DNA of 64,000 bases from Phoronis australis (lineage: Eukaryota; Phoronida; Phoronidae), in NCBI GenBank assembly GCA_002633005.1, contig NMRA01000816.1:8531-72530 (forward strand), written 5' to 3'. The notes beneath the pieces are model-generated. The model searched no databases. It was not told where the DNA came from and saw only the letters and a list, made by a program, of their open reading frames with translations. Shown piece after piece: positions 33,459 through 45,800 of this stretch. Every line of letters begins with the position of its first letter. Position 1 is the stretch's first letter. The position numbers and the translations under genes were made by a program.

Positions 33459-34778
33459 TTATGAAGTCTTCTTTTCTTTTGGTTTTCTGCTCTTGAAGAT
33501 TGTGATCCCAATGAACGCACCTGTAATGCAAACGAATTAAAATTGCTTCAAGTGTGAATGAAACCGTAGTAACGTTCTCTGCATAGCCCTATGATACAGA
33601 TTCCTAAATACGACAGTCGCCTCAACCATGGACTAATAGAAGTCAACAAAAGGTGAACTTGCTGTTTTAAAAAGATCATCCGTTATAAAAGCATTCAGTC
33701 AAGACGTGCAAACCTAACATAACATTTGTATTTACTTAAAATAATGTCCACAATCCACAATTTTCAGGAAAATGACCCGTGTCTGAGCCAATACCCCACA
33801 AATTGAGATATTGCAAAATAACCTTCCACGAGCAAAATGATGTTATGCTGACAATCGATTTTTATTAATTATCTTTTCTTACAAATTAACTGGCATTTAG
33901 TAATCCACTGAAACAACGGTCTCAAAATTCACAATATATTCACATGATAAAATGTATATTTCTCCCAGCTGTACATATGAAATGCTTACCTAACGCCAAT
34001 AACACCGTCACACCAGCTGACACTGGAATGATTATGGCGTACTCTCTCGGCAGGAAGTAGTGATGAATAACATGACGTGCCTCTACAAACGGCTACAAGG
34101 AACAATGAATACGGTCACTGTGAGAATGGAAACAAAATTTAGTCCAACAACAGGGTGGGGTTTCATTTTAAGTATTTTGTTCTGAATAAAGAAATGGGTG
34201 TAATGAACTGGATAGAATAAGCATATGGACTTAGACGGTAAACTTTGAACGCTGTGACACCATGTGAAGTTTTACAATATTTGCCCAAAGGTAACAAGTC
34301 TTGTTCAAACATATAATGACAATTATCATAACTTAATTGATTCAACTGACACCAAGTGGCAACTTTTTAAAGTAACGTCGAATACAAACAATGAGTGTCA
34401 AATGTTATCCATAATTGAAGAGTGGGTCTCTGAGCAAAGCATATACAAAGCCAAATCAGAGTTACAAAGTCAAAAACAAAACGAATTATACGAAGTGTAC
34501 TTAAAAACATTGTAAAAAATAAGAAATTTATTATGAAAACTATGACTACCATTTAAAAGACACCCTGTGTTGTAAGACTCAAGACTCACAGAGGGATGTT
34601 TGTGATATGACACTCAGCAAATCTTAATTAAGTCTTACAGCAGGTCTTATGTGAGATTGTTAATCAGTCCATGGTCCACACTACTTACCAGTACAATAAC
34701 CCATATTGTGTAGTAAAGGAAGACAGTCAAAGCTATACCCATCATGCCTAGCCCAGCCAGCTTGTCCAGGCCAGTTGA
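33459..34778 (-). CDS. DPM2: DPM2, regulatory subunit of dolichol-phosphate-mannose synthase (start exon missing)
   Basis: The exons are 34778-34689, 34092-33990 and 33520-33459, all with clean GT/AG borders and matching phases. They give 84 residues; with an initiator Met this equals the usual length of about 84. Two hydrophobic helices are visible: one around GMMGIALTVFLYYTIWVIVL, the other around IIIPVSAGVTVLLALGAFIG. Between them is the conserved loop PFVEARHVIHHYFLPREYA, and the basic tail ends KEKKTS. DPM2 sits in the ER membrane and stabilises the catalytic DPM1 with DPM3. The enzyme makes dolichol-phosphate-mannose for N-glycans, GPI anchors and O-mannosylation. The first exon seen starts exactly after codon 1; as I recall, human DPM2 is also interrupted right after the ATG. 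The initiating exon must lie at higher coordinates. ATG|gt sites exist on the minus strand near 37510 and 39465, but I cannot choose. Confidence 0.92.
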
Positions 34779-35969
34779 CTGGAAATAAATGACGAGACCA
34801 GCAATGAAGACAAATTATAACTTGATGTTACACACGTGGGTTAATTAAGATGGTGCCACCACGGAAAATGTAGGCAAGACGTCATCTCTAGACGAGCACC
34901 AGTCAATGAGTATGTCACTGACTTCGCTCTTAATACTAACTGTTAGGAGCAGGAACAGTTCAGTCCAGCTGCAGCCAGCAATGCAAGTCTACGAAAGTCT
35001 CTGACACATTTTTTAAAGGGGCACAGACGGATTTATGTTTGGATGCAAAACTCCTAGACTTACAAAAACCTCTCGTTTTGATTCAACTCCAGACAACAGC
35101 AGTTTTCAAATCGAGGCTAAATCCAGACATCAGTGTTCCCCATTGCCAAGCCTTGTCGCAGTCGTTTGCTCAGCACCACGACTCGTAGGCCAATAAGTTA
35201 CTACAATTCAAAGTTACTAAAAGGGGTAACAGTGTACCAAAACCTAATGCTCCTTCTAGTATTTTAGACAATTTTAGACAAAAATAATAAGTTTATCTTT
35301 TTCAAAGGCATCAAAAACTGCTGCAAATGGCCAGAATTCCTCAGAATCATTATCAGATGGTAGCTATATGACCTAAAACTATGATGTAGCATCTGTTTGT
35401 TGTTACTTATCTTCTACACAACAAGAGCGGCAATGCAGAATGTTGACTATGCGCACATGAGTGCAACGTAAACAGTTTGCCTCAAGGTCTGTTTATTAAT
35501 ATGAAAATGGTCACTAGATGGTGCACACTACGTCAAACGTGACCAAAAACGGGAAGGCGTCGTCACCTTCGGAATAGAAAGCTATTCATGTGACTCAGTA
35601 GAAATAGTTTGTGGTAATCGCGCACACGGTGAAAATGTTAACGGTTACCAAAAAGAGGAGTTGGAATTCTTTGCCAAAGTCACCTTTATTCTCATAGCTG
35701 TAGTGCTTCATCAAAGATGTTTGTAGAGCTGTAGAAGCAGAAAGGATCACTGAAGAAAGTAAGTGCCTTTTTAAGTAATAGTTCAAAGTGTAAAATGTAT
35801 TTTTGACGAGGTGAAAACTTAATTGGTGATTTCCTTACCGCCCGTTTAAAATACACGGGACAAAATTAGTACAGAAAGCTATTTGAAGTATTGTAGCCCC
35901 TGATCCGCCAACCGAAGGGCTACGTGTTGCCGATCACTGTAGTACCACACTAGGCTACGTCTTAGGCAA

Positions 35970-36150
35970 TGACCATCGCCTCTGTTGGCCCGACCAGAGG
36001 CGATGCAGCTCCTACAGGCACTCCATGTGCTGGAAGCTTTTCCGCGAATTATGCCTCGCACCGACTAAAACATCAAAGTCACGTTGATAGGTAACCTTTT
36101 GCGCATAGAGGAACACCTTAGGAGGTTGTCATTGCCTAGGCTACGTCTAC
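35970..36150. mobile_element. Foldback-family unit F4
   Basis: It contains ggaagcttttccgcgaatta, acatcaaagtcacgttgata and cttttgcgcatagaggaaca in the same order as F1 and F3. A small local inverted repeat around gcctctgttggcccgaccag is also present. Only one arm is complete. Confidence 0.65.
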
Positions 36151-36897
36151 GGCTACGTGTTAGTGTTACTGTTGCTCACGCCGAAATAAGGCTAAGCTAC
36201 CGCCAGAGAAAGCAGTGGTCAAACAAGTTCACCGGTGAAATTTTTGGCATTTATTGCTTGTTGGAGATAACAACTAATCACCAAAGGATATAAAACAATC
36301 ATAATTTTGATACCATTTTCTCCTTTTAATTGTGAAGAAAACTATGAAATCTTGTCTTCAGCTGGCAGACGAATGACCTTCACCTTGAATCAGGTAAAAA
36401 GTGCACAGCGAACATTTACAAACTATTTTAAAAAAAGCTACAAAATTCTTTTTGTCAAAAAATGCCCATTTATTTTTTCAGTGCTATTTAGTTTGCATCC
36501 CTGTTGCAGAATAATTCTATTGAGATCGAAAATGGAACTGATCGAAATAATCCAATTGTCCATTCACTTCCTTTCAAAACACGGTAGGTTTTCGTCTTGG
36601 TGTGCGCGTTTTCGGTTTCACTTTGCACACTCTCTTGTTTGAAATCTACTATTTGCTTGGGTTTATTAGATTTTATCAGCACAGCTACACTGTGTATGAT
36701 GATTGAACACGCTTATTTCGCTGTTCTCTGAGTTTGCTCTAGGTTTTATGGCTCATGCAAAGACAATCGGGCCGTCTCGTGTACTATCACAGTATCACTA
36801 TCAGTCAGCCCTGAACTATACAGTTACTAACTAAAGAGAAAGGTATACAACTGCTATACAATATATCCGATTGCTGGAAACTTCCGGAATAACGCCA

Positions 36898-37412
36898 AGC
36901 ATGCAGGGCTTGGAATTTTCCGTGGAAATGGGGATTTCCGCTTTTGTGAAATGTGCTTTCCGCTTTTTTTATAATATTTCCGCGTAAAAAAATCGGATTT
37001 GATATGAAATTTCCGCGGCAAATTCCTTTCTTACCGCGGCGTTGCAGACGACGTTCACCTCGGAAAGCGGAAGTTGCTCTTTATGTTTCGGAGGAACGTA
37101 AATTGTCAACATTGCCGGGGCATCTGGGTAAAGCGTGGTGTGATTATCAATGGCGGCTCGTGTTATTGTTAAGCGCGGCGACAAATACTACCGCTTTGCA
37201 GCCAAAAATGTGTGGGTTGGGAGTGGACGGGCGAGCGAAAAGGACGCAGACGCATGCTACTGATGGTGGTAACGTTTATTTTTTTTTTGTCCTCCCGATT
37301 TTTGTCGCGGAAAGGTTCACAGTGACCATTTCAAAGGCTGGTTATCGGGCATGATTTGGGCCGTAAAAGTTTATGCGTTTTTTGTCATTGGTCATTCCAA
37401 GCCCTGAGCATG
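36898..37412. mobile_element. 503-bp element with CAGGGCTTGGAAT ends and 6-bp direct repeats
   Basis: The left end cagggcttggaattttcc (36904) pairs with the right end ggtcattccaagccctg (ending 37406). agcatg occurs immediately outside both ends (36898-36903 and 37407-37412), a likely target-site duplication. The interior is GC-richer, with repeated ttccgc on the left. It contains a 37-codon open frame from 37150 that I do not call a gene. A shorter relative lies at 56874-57119. The CAGGG terminus recalls hAT elements, but those make 8-bp duplications, so I leave the superfamily open. Confidence 0.7.
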
Positions 37413-38162
37413 TCAAAACTGAGAGTAATTTAACTGAAATATTTTATCTCTGACAGCAACACGTTCACTAGTTACATTTGTTGACATCAAAACCATTAAA
37501 TATCATTACCATAAATACTTCCAGATTTCCCTAGTTCAATTGCTAACGTTCACGGCAAAGCATAGAGCGCAAATTATGCCATACGGTATCAACTAATGCG
37601 CATGCTCATAAGGCCCCTCGCAAAATCTTCAGAGCGCTTACATCTAGGAGAATTTTAGGGGGTCGATGGCCCCCCTAAAATACTCCCAGATTCCATTTGC
37701 CACATTTGCCAATTGTACATTTTATATACTAGAGATGTTTGAATTTGTACATTCTGAGTTACTTCTACCGATGACTATTAATGTTACAGTCGGAGTCGAT
37801 CACAAGCACTCGACCATCAATGAGCTCCTCCTGGTGACATGTTACATCACTATCACCTCTGCCCATTTTTAAGTCCGTACAATGGTTTAATTGTCAAGTT
37901 TTTATAAAACTGTTTCAGTAACTAATGTATACATGCATTATTGGGTACAACAGTGACCAAATGAAGTTCACAACAATAATGTGGCTAAATAAACTCCCTT
38001 CAAATCCGAGCTGTCGTTACAGGCTCAGTTTCTTCAACGGACGATACTCAGTTATGAATTGAATGTACGTCCGAAGCATTTGTTTTACCAAAACAGTTCC
38101 TATTTGGCATTCTGCCTGAACGAAAGTCCTTCCTTGTCAGGTAGCTCAAAGTTGACATTCAT

Positions 38163-38226
38163 TGTGACACCTGCACACACCCACACATACCCACCCACCC
38201 ACACACACATACCCACACACACGCAC
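38163..38226. repeat. CA/CCCACA microsatellite
   Basis: About 60 bases of cacacaccc and cacacat units, with an incidental open frame across them. Confidence 0.9.
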
Positions 38227-38499
38227 CAATATTCCTGTGGCTCAACTCAAGAGAGGTAACACTTGCTCCACGTAACAGAGGGCATGTCTTGAACACAACT
38301 GCTCTACCTCAAAACCATGGGCAGACTGCCCACGTGTTCGCCACAACAACGTACTTTTGTCTTGGCCAAACCCTTCGTACCAGCAGGTGGTATTGAAGAA
38401 TATTTTGACTTAGACTCTTCTGGAAATAGCTCACCCATCTGTACAAGGTCAAAGTTATATGCTTGAACCTCGTCACGCCCTCTTGTGGCACCTAGAAAT

Positions 38500-38797
38500 T
38501 GTCAAGGTACACATTGGACACGGGAATGAGCCGATGTGTTGTTTTTCATCCATTTTTTGTCCAGTGCATTTTTCACAGAATGTGTGAAAGCAATGCAAAC
38601 AGCGAGGATTCTTGATGCAATCGAGATAAAGTGGACACTTGAAGTCTGTTATGTCCTTGCTTTGTCCCATAGGACTAGTTCTTCATCTTGTTCTAGTTTA
38701 ACACATCTGTAAACACTGAGACTAGCTTAACACTTTTCAGTTTATTTTTTGGACATTCAGCCCAGAAATGACCCATCTCTCCACATTTATAACACTC
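38500..38797 (-). pseudogene. Fragment with a CCHC zinc knuckle followed by a degenerate TRIM-like RING
   Basis: On the minus strand, 38797-38693 encodes CYKCGEMGHFWAEC, an intact C-x2-C-x4-H-x4-C knuckle typical of retroelement Gag or RNA-binding proteins, and then stops. From ATG 38670 a second short frame encodes a RING: KCPLYLDC, KNPRCLHCFHTFCEKC, FPCPMC. The second Cys of the first C-x2-C pair is replaced by Tyr, and the frame ends shortly after CPMC without a B-box. Both pieces look like decayed remnants. They could come from one gene or from two unrelated insertions. Confidence 0.5.
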
Positions 38798-39082
38798 TCA
38801 TTGCCTACTGGAAGGCTGATGTGGATTGAGACAGATAAGGAGACTTTTGCTTGAGATCCAACAAACCCAGAACATTCTCCTGTTACCTTCTATCCTTGAG
38901 AAATTCCGTTCAATTTCTATAGACGTGATTCATTTGATTGTTTTCAAATATATGCACACTCGGGCTAGAAATTGTTTTCACATTATATCTAGGTTGTCAA
39001 GTCACTCCCTTGCATACACTCACAAGTATGACTGAGCTCTGAGGAGAAGGAGGCACATTTGTGTACTGCTCGATTTTCTGCC

Positions 39083-39155
39083 AGTAAAGCCAAGATTTGA
39101 ACCTGGTTCTCACAAACGGGGAAACTGGAGCTCAAACCATTGAGCCAAACGGTTT
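39083..39155 (-). repeat. tRNA-like SINE or tRNA remnant
   Basis: Read on the minus strand, tggctcaatggtttgagc fits a Pol III A box, and ggttcaaatc, about 40 bases further, fits a B box. The cloverleaf is imperfect, so this is a tRNA-derived SINE or pseudogene and not a functional tRNA. Confidence 0.45.
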
Positions 39156-39852
39156 TCTCATTTGATTGTACGGCACTTCAGGAACATAATTCATCCATGA
39201 TTTCAATACTGTAGATTTATAAGTGGACAAGACGAGACAATGGTTTCCAATAAGATTTCAATACCTAAAATCAGAATGTGATAATCTCATTAAGGGGACA
39301 GTCTGAAGTGAATACTTGCCACCAACAAGCAATTGCCTGAAGTTTTTAAAAAGTAGGGACAATTTATACAGTCTTCCAGAAGTGTCGTGCTGCAGATTCT
39401 TCTTAGAATTTGGGTGACTTCTTGGAATTTCCTCTTGAAGCACACACTGTGTCCTGCAATTTACCATGAGACCAACTCCCTCATCCACCACTTGGTCCAT
39501 CTCGGTTGTCATGAATTGAGTCCTTGTGGGACACTGTTTATGTTCTAAAACTTTATAATTATTTGTTTGTCTGACTACAGTGTGCACCAAATTTATCCTC
39601 TTAATCCCACGTAAACATTCTTTCAGTATGCATGAGGGGTTGAAAATCTGCGTCATTTTCTTGTCTAACTTTGTCTTGGTATTTTGAATTTCACCATTTC
39701 AGTTTGTTTTTGTGTCAAATCTCTCCAACAATCATCCGACTGACACAATGCTTGTTTGAAACATTTGCCCCTTTTAGCCTCACTTGGCATAATTCGTTCT
39801 CTGTTCTGCGTTATTCTAGCTTGTCTTGGGCCGAGTTGTATCAAGTTGACCT

Positions 39853-42800
39853 ATGACCATGACCCCAACGACAGAGGATCTTGACTGGAGAACTCTCATG
39901 CAACAGGAGGGAGAAAAGTGGATGTCCGCCATATACAATGCGTGGAGAAACAAGTCGAACGTTAAAACTGAGTTCCCTCAACTCGTGCGCCACGCCCTTG
40001 GATCAGTCAAGTGTCCGCACGCAGCCATCTTGTTCTTTCTTGACAATTCTAATGATATTCAGGTCGCCAAGCAGACGTCTCTCTCGTTTGCGTTGATGAA
40101 GGAGTTTGATCAGTGGTTGAGGAGACATAGGGTGCCGTATACCTTGGAGACAAGCATTCGCACATACGCATTTGGGTTAGTACCTTAATCAGTTTATTAT
40201 TCTACTAGTTAATACCTGAAGCGCTTGCGAAGTTTAAAAAATTAGAGACTCGTTTACGTTCAGCATGCAGCGCTTGACGTAACGAGCTGCAGGTTGCATT
40301 TTTGACCTGAAATTTGGAAACGGGAGTTGAGGTTTTGGCTCATATTAAGTGACAATGTGCGACCTGGAATTTCCAGGGTGTGCGAGCTGAAAATTGGAAG
40401 ATGTTGAGGGTGGGTTTTAAGACGGACATCGGCACTAGTTTGGATTCGTACAGCGTTTGGTAATTATTCACCTCGGGACACAATGTGGTAGAAAAGCGGG
40501 ATTTATTTTGTCAGAATTCTTGTCTGAACACCAAATACTACTTGATTGGTTGATAATGAACAACTGTCATCCAGCAACTCGTGGTGGACAGTTCAGTGTT
40601 TGAGGTCACAGGGCAGAGGTCAATAAGGCCAAAGGTCATTTGCAACAGTTGTATACGTCTGGTATTGAAGAATTTTGGCCTTATGCATAATGGAATATTA
40701 GAAGTAAACAATGTGACGTTTGAGGAAGTAGTAAAAATGTATATGTGATCAAGATAATTATTACTTAGTAATCTTTACATAATTATTTAATAACTGCCTT
40801 TTATACCATTTTGAAAAAGCCCACAAGTTTGTCTAAGTATGATCTGGTGTTAATTATCGTTTAGACGTGGAAAAATGTTAAAGAATCACTTTGATACAGC
40901 CTGCTCATTAAATAATAAAATTTCACTTGTCTCCCATATTGCCTACTAAATACTGGAATTAAAAATGCGATTTTGCCATCTGAGTTGTTTAGGCTTCAGA
41001 TCTTTTCAAATGTCTTATTCTAGCACCCTCTGCAGTCGACACACGGTACTAGTGGATCTGGCGGTGAGAACGTTCCAACTGGACCATGCTGGCAATGATT
41101 ACCTGCTTCCTTACGTGTACGACTGGTGGTGGAACAGGAAGAAGCTAAAGGAGGTCGGGTAGTGTTGCGTGATGAGATTAAGTTTACAGTGTGTTCGGGA
41201 TAAGTACCCGACTTGCAGTCAAAAGTCTTCAATTTGGGACTAAAATAACTCCTAAAATAAGCAAGCGTGCTGCACAAAGTATGCTAAAAATAAAAGTTAA
41301 TTATCCTGAAAAGCTGTGTTAGTTGAAAAAATTCACTTTATGTATAGAATTTCACATGACCGCTATTTTGTACCTCAAATGGAAGAACATTTGTCGCCCG
41401 TGAAGACCGTCAACAGTTATACAAAATTAGCACTTTCACATCCTCCATGACTTCTGCATTTGATTAAAAGGCCATAGAATTTTCATTTTATCATTATGTC
41501 CCAAATATTTCATCAAATCTCTTTTCACTTAAAAATCAAGTTTGAGCATTTGGCTTCCTGAGAAGCCTTTACCAGCATATGTGGAAAACTTTCGCACTGG
41601 TTACGATGCATCATCTCTCGAAATCATGTATCTTAACGGTTCATATGTTGATGTCCCTGACCCTAAATAAATCCTGTGCTTACTCAAGACTCGCTGCTAA
41701 TTTTGCGTTGAACTCTTAACCGTCTTCACGTCAAATTTAGTCAATGTGGCTGATCACATTTGATTGTTATGGCTGCAACAAAGTTCAAACTTATGTTCTG
41801 AAACTATTATAAGCCTGATCAAAGTTAAATGAAAGAGTATTTAGTACATGGACATCAGCCTCTGTACATTCTCAATGCACAAGAACCACGATCTTGCATC
41901 CAAGCCATGACCAACAGTTATGTAATTTGACTAGTGGCCATGACGTCACTATTCACTAGCGTCATCTGGTGTGTTGCCCAATTTTACTTCCTGTAAATGT
42001 TATCTGCTGACTAACCTGAAATTGAGTTACGCAATGAAGGAGAGTGAAGCCTCCTTTGAGAATTTCGTAGGAGTTGCAAATCCATTGCCTGTGATTTGTA
42101 ATCTATTGCCTGTGATCTATGATTTGTAATTCTGCCATTTCCCTGGTTTTATTACAGTCCGTGCAGATTATATCTAGACTGAACTTGTACAGCTCATTTG
42201 ACCTTCGCAGTGTAGCGCTGCCATTGCTGCTACAAGACAATGTGAATGTCCTTGAAAATTATGTGAATGGGAACAAAGACCAACAGGTGGCACTGGTGAA
42301 GCTGCTGGACCAACTGTGTGACCGTAATGTTGACCTTAAGGAGATAATCAGGTTTGTTTGTCTTCGTATCGAAAATTTATTGTTCAGAGATTACATTTGT
42401 TTGGTGCCCAACTACAACCAATGATGCTTTGGTGCTGAAACCTGATACTCTATCAAATGGACCTATATCATTGTTCAGTTTAAGGATCAGTTAATTGCAA
42501 AATTTTGCCAAGATTTGTGTAGCAGGTAAGTAATGAGATTTATTTGATACTTTAAATGTGGAGAATGCCTAAGTAGAAATACAACTTACACCTTTCAGAA
42601 TAACTACAATGTTTAGACTGAATTAAATGTTTTTAGCGTGTCTTCTGTATTTCAGTGAGAGTGGAGTGAAAGCTCCGCGGATGGATAAACTTCAGCCTAA
42701 ACAGCTGAGTAAACTGGCTGTTCGACTGATGAAGAAGTACAGTATACCTGCCGAAACCTGCCCGAATGTGAACAACTCGCGGAGTCTGGCGGCGCTGCGG

Positions 42801-45800
42801 TACGTCATGTACAAACGGTACATTGAGAGGACGGCTGAGGAACAGAGTGTCTGGGAAGAGTTGGTACAGGTTAGTGTCATTCATTGACAGACACGTTATG
42901 TTATGGCAATGTTCTCTAGCTGTCTACGTGCAATAAAAACACTGCGGGACCAAAAATATGTGCTGGATGTGGTTAGTACGTTGCATCAAATGCTTTCAGT
43001 ATCATTTTTAATTGGTGTTCTAAAGAAAACCAGGCTAAAAATGAATTGGGCTATCCTGTCCTATAGTTATTTTGTTGAAATCTTGACTAAAAAAGGTGAA
43101 ATTTCTCTTGCCTTCCATGTTGTGTTTTAAACAGTGGAACTTTTACTGGTATTCGACATTTTCCTCGGTATTGATCCATATTCATACAACGTTGATTGAT
43201 TGTTATGTAATACAGCTCAGTATGATGTAATACTGGTTTGCTGTTTGTTAAGTCAACAGTTTGTGTGGAGAATGTCACGCTCATGCCCATATTTGGATTG
43301 TCTAAAAGGGATCATTTGCACTTTTAACCGCAGTCATACCTTGTCCACTTTCACTTTTATAAATGTGGGTTGTTGGATTTGCTTTCCCAATTGTAATTTC
43401 CGACTAAGTTGAGAACTAGTTGAAACCAGTTTATGGTATGTTACCTCTGTCAAAAGTCCTTAGGCGGACGATAGATTCACAGCAGGTTTAACTAAGTCGG
43501 GGATTGNTTACCTCTGTCAAAAGTCATTAGGCAGACGGTAGATTCACAGCAGGTTTAACTAAGTCAGGAATTGCAGCAATTTAGTCACATGGCATTTAAA
43601 TTAATTGACCAATCACTTTTCATCGTTTCAGTCGACGGTAGGTGAGAATGATTGGATGAAGGCGCAGTTGGTGGATCAGCTAGTATCGTATTCTGACTTA
43701 CCTGAAGCGGTACGCTGGGCGCGACATTACAATGTGCCAGCAAGTGACCTACCCTATCAGGTGTTGGAGGCCATGCCTACATTGGACTGGTAAAGAACTG
43801 CGACTCGCAAACTTCACTTTCACCATAATTGTAACCAAGTCTTGTGATTGGCAAAATTACTCGAACCGTGACATGCAATTTGTCGGTTTTCAAGTCAAGT
43901 TTCGGGTAAAGTTGACTTGTCTCAGTACACGGATCTTTTTCAGATGAGTCTTTCTCATTTAGATCTAAAGTGCACAGGAGAAATCCTAACTTCTTAAAAT
44001 CCACTGTTCATTAGACCATGCAATTCGTTTGTAACAAATTTTTTCCTTTCCCCAAGCATGTTTACAGCTTTACTTTTTTCATTTACTCATTTTGTGTTTT
44101 CTTAATTAGTGTTTCGTTTTGGTAAAGAAAATTGCGGAAAGTCTCAAAATCTTTGCAACTTTCGTAGATTGTTTTGCTGAAATTTGGCATGCGGCAGCCA
44201 GTTGCACGAAAAGGAGACAACATTAATTCGCATGGAAATCTTAAAATAAATGCCGATTGTTTTTCTGTGGCCTTGAGCGTTGTTCATTTCAACGTAAAGT
44301 AACCTGTGTATTCATGATTGTGTAGATGTACACGCCATGGTTGTTCTCTGTGAATCATTTAGGACATTATAGAAGTTGTGCGTGTACTATCAATTCTCCG
44401 TTGCAGTGGTGTACCAGTTGGTGAGTCAGAGGACTGGGACGAGGATGACGGTATGGCCGACCCACTGTACCACACGTTGACTCTACCCATCAACTGCGTG
44501 CTGTTTGTCGACACGAGGGAGAAGTTTGAGCAATGTATGGACCGAGTCACCAAGCGGGGCACTGTCATTGGTTAGTGCAGTCGGTAAAATAACTGTTTTC
44601 AAGAGTTATCCATAATGTGAACATCAGTAGGGCAATCATTTGTTGAGCAATGTATGGACCACGTCACCAAGCGGGGCGCTGTCATTGGTTAGTGCAGTCG
44701 GTAAAATAACTGTTTTCAAGAGTTATCCATAATGTGAACATCAGTAGGGCAATTGTTTGTTAAAATTTTAAATGCTGAATGAGTTGCGATAAGTCGTTCA
44801 TCATACACCTACCTCAGTTCAGAAGTCAATTATGCATTGTATTTTTCTATCTTTGTCTGCGAAAGAGTAGAGTTGAATTCAGGAAATGGCATCGCAAAAT
44901 ATCGTTATGTTGACACCGATAATATTATAATTGTTGTTATGTGGACTGTTAGTCCATATGTGGACTGTTAGTCCAGGAGCCGGAAATGGGTAACTAGAAG
45001 TTCTCGGCAGTATTAAGGTTTTGATCGTTTAGTCTGTTCTTGTTTCATCCATGTCCCCCACTCTCCACATTTTGCTGTGTTTGTTTCGTTGGATGTTGAT
45101 GAACATTGGAAATCAGGTTTGTGTCTCGTTCGTCTATTTGCATCTTGGTGTCACACCGTTCTGCAATTATATTTGTTATTTTAAATATAATAAGCTATTC
45201 ACATGTCTTAGCTGTGCCTTGGCAATGTGTGGGAATGGGACTGAGTCACTCACAGGAGGGCTTGACAAATGAAATCTGGAGTATATCACTTCACATCACC
45301 ACGAGAAGAGAGAAAACAACAATGAAAGGCCAATTATTGAGCACTGTTGTATTTGAGTGTTGTTCCTACCTGTTTCAATAATATTATGTTATCTTGTGGC
45401 GTCGCATGCCTTGAAAGCAAGGCAGTAAAATTTGTGCATTAACCACCTATTGAATTTTTTTTAACATTTATTCAGTCATACTCACAGACAATACACACAA
45501 TCAATAGAACTGAACTGGAATGCTTACAAACAATAAGTTGATATCATCTGCTTTCACAATCACTTACATACACCCCGGGCCATACAATATTAAAATCCCT
45601 TCTAAAGAGAAGAACCATTTGTTGAATTTGGCCACTCTTGGTATTGATATGGCAAGAGTTTGTGCCATTAAAATGGGTTTAGGACATGGTGACCTCACCT
45701 TTACCTCTATACATAACAATCTTCCTCAGGTATAGATGGGGAGTGGAAACCAGGCATGGGGCCCATGCCGGTCGTCCGTATCTCCGTTCTTCAACTTGCC

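Larger units (their letters stand above)
34779..39852. other. Interval between DPM2 and EXD3, divergent promoters and repeats
   Basis: DPM2 (-) and EXD3 (+) diverge from this 5-kb interval, so both 5' ends and promoters should lie here. I recognise no complete gene. It contains foldback unit F4 (35970-36150), a 503-bp inverted-repeat element (36904-37406), a CA-rich microsatellite (38163-38226), a CCHC/RING gene fragment (38500-38797) and a tRNA-like element (39083-39155). Confidence 0.4.

Noticed and set aside
34861-34900. ATG ACG TCT on the minus strand as the DPM2 start exon
   Set aside because: No acceptable splice donor follows, and conserved length predicts that only the Met codon precedes STGLDK.
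37150-37263. 37-codon frame beginning MAARVIVKRGDKYYRF
   Set aside because: It lies wholly inside the 503-bp inverted-repeat element and stops early; kept only as a possible relic of a parent transposon.
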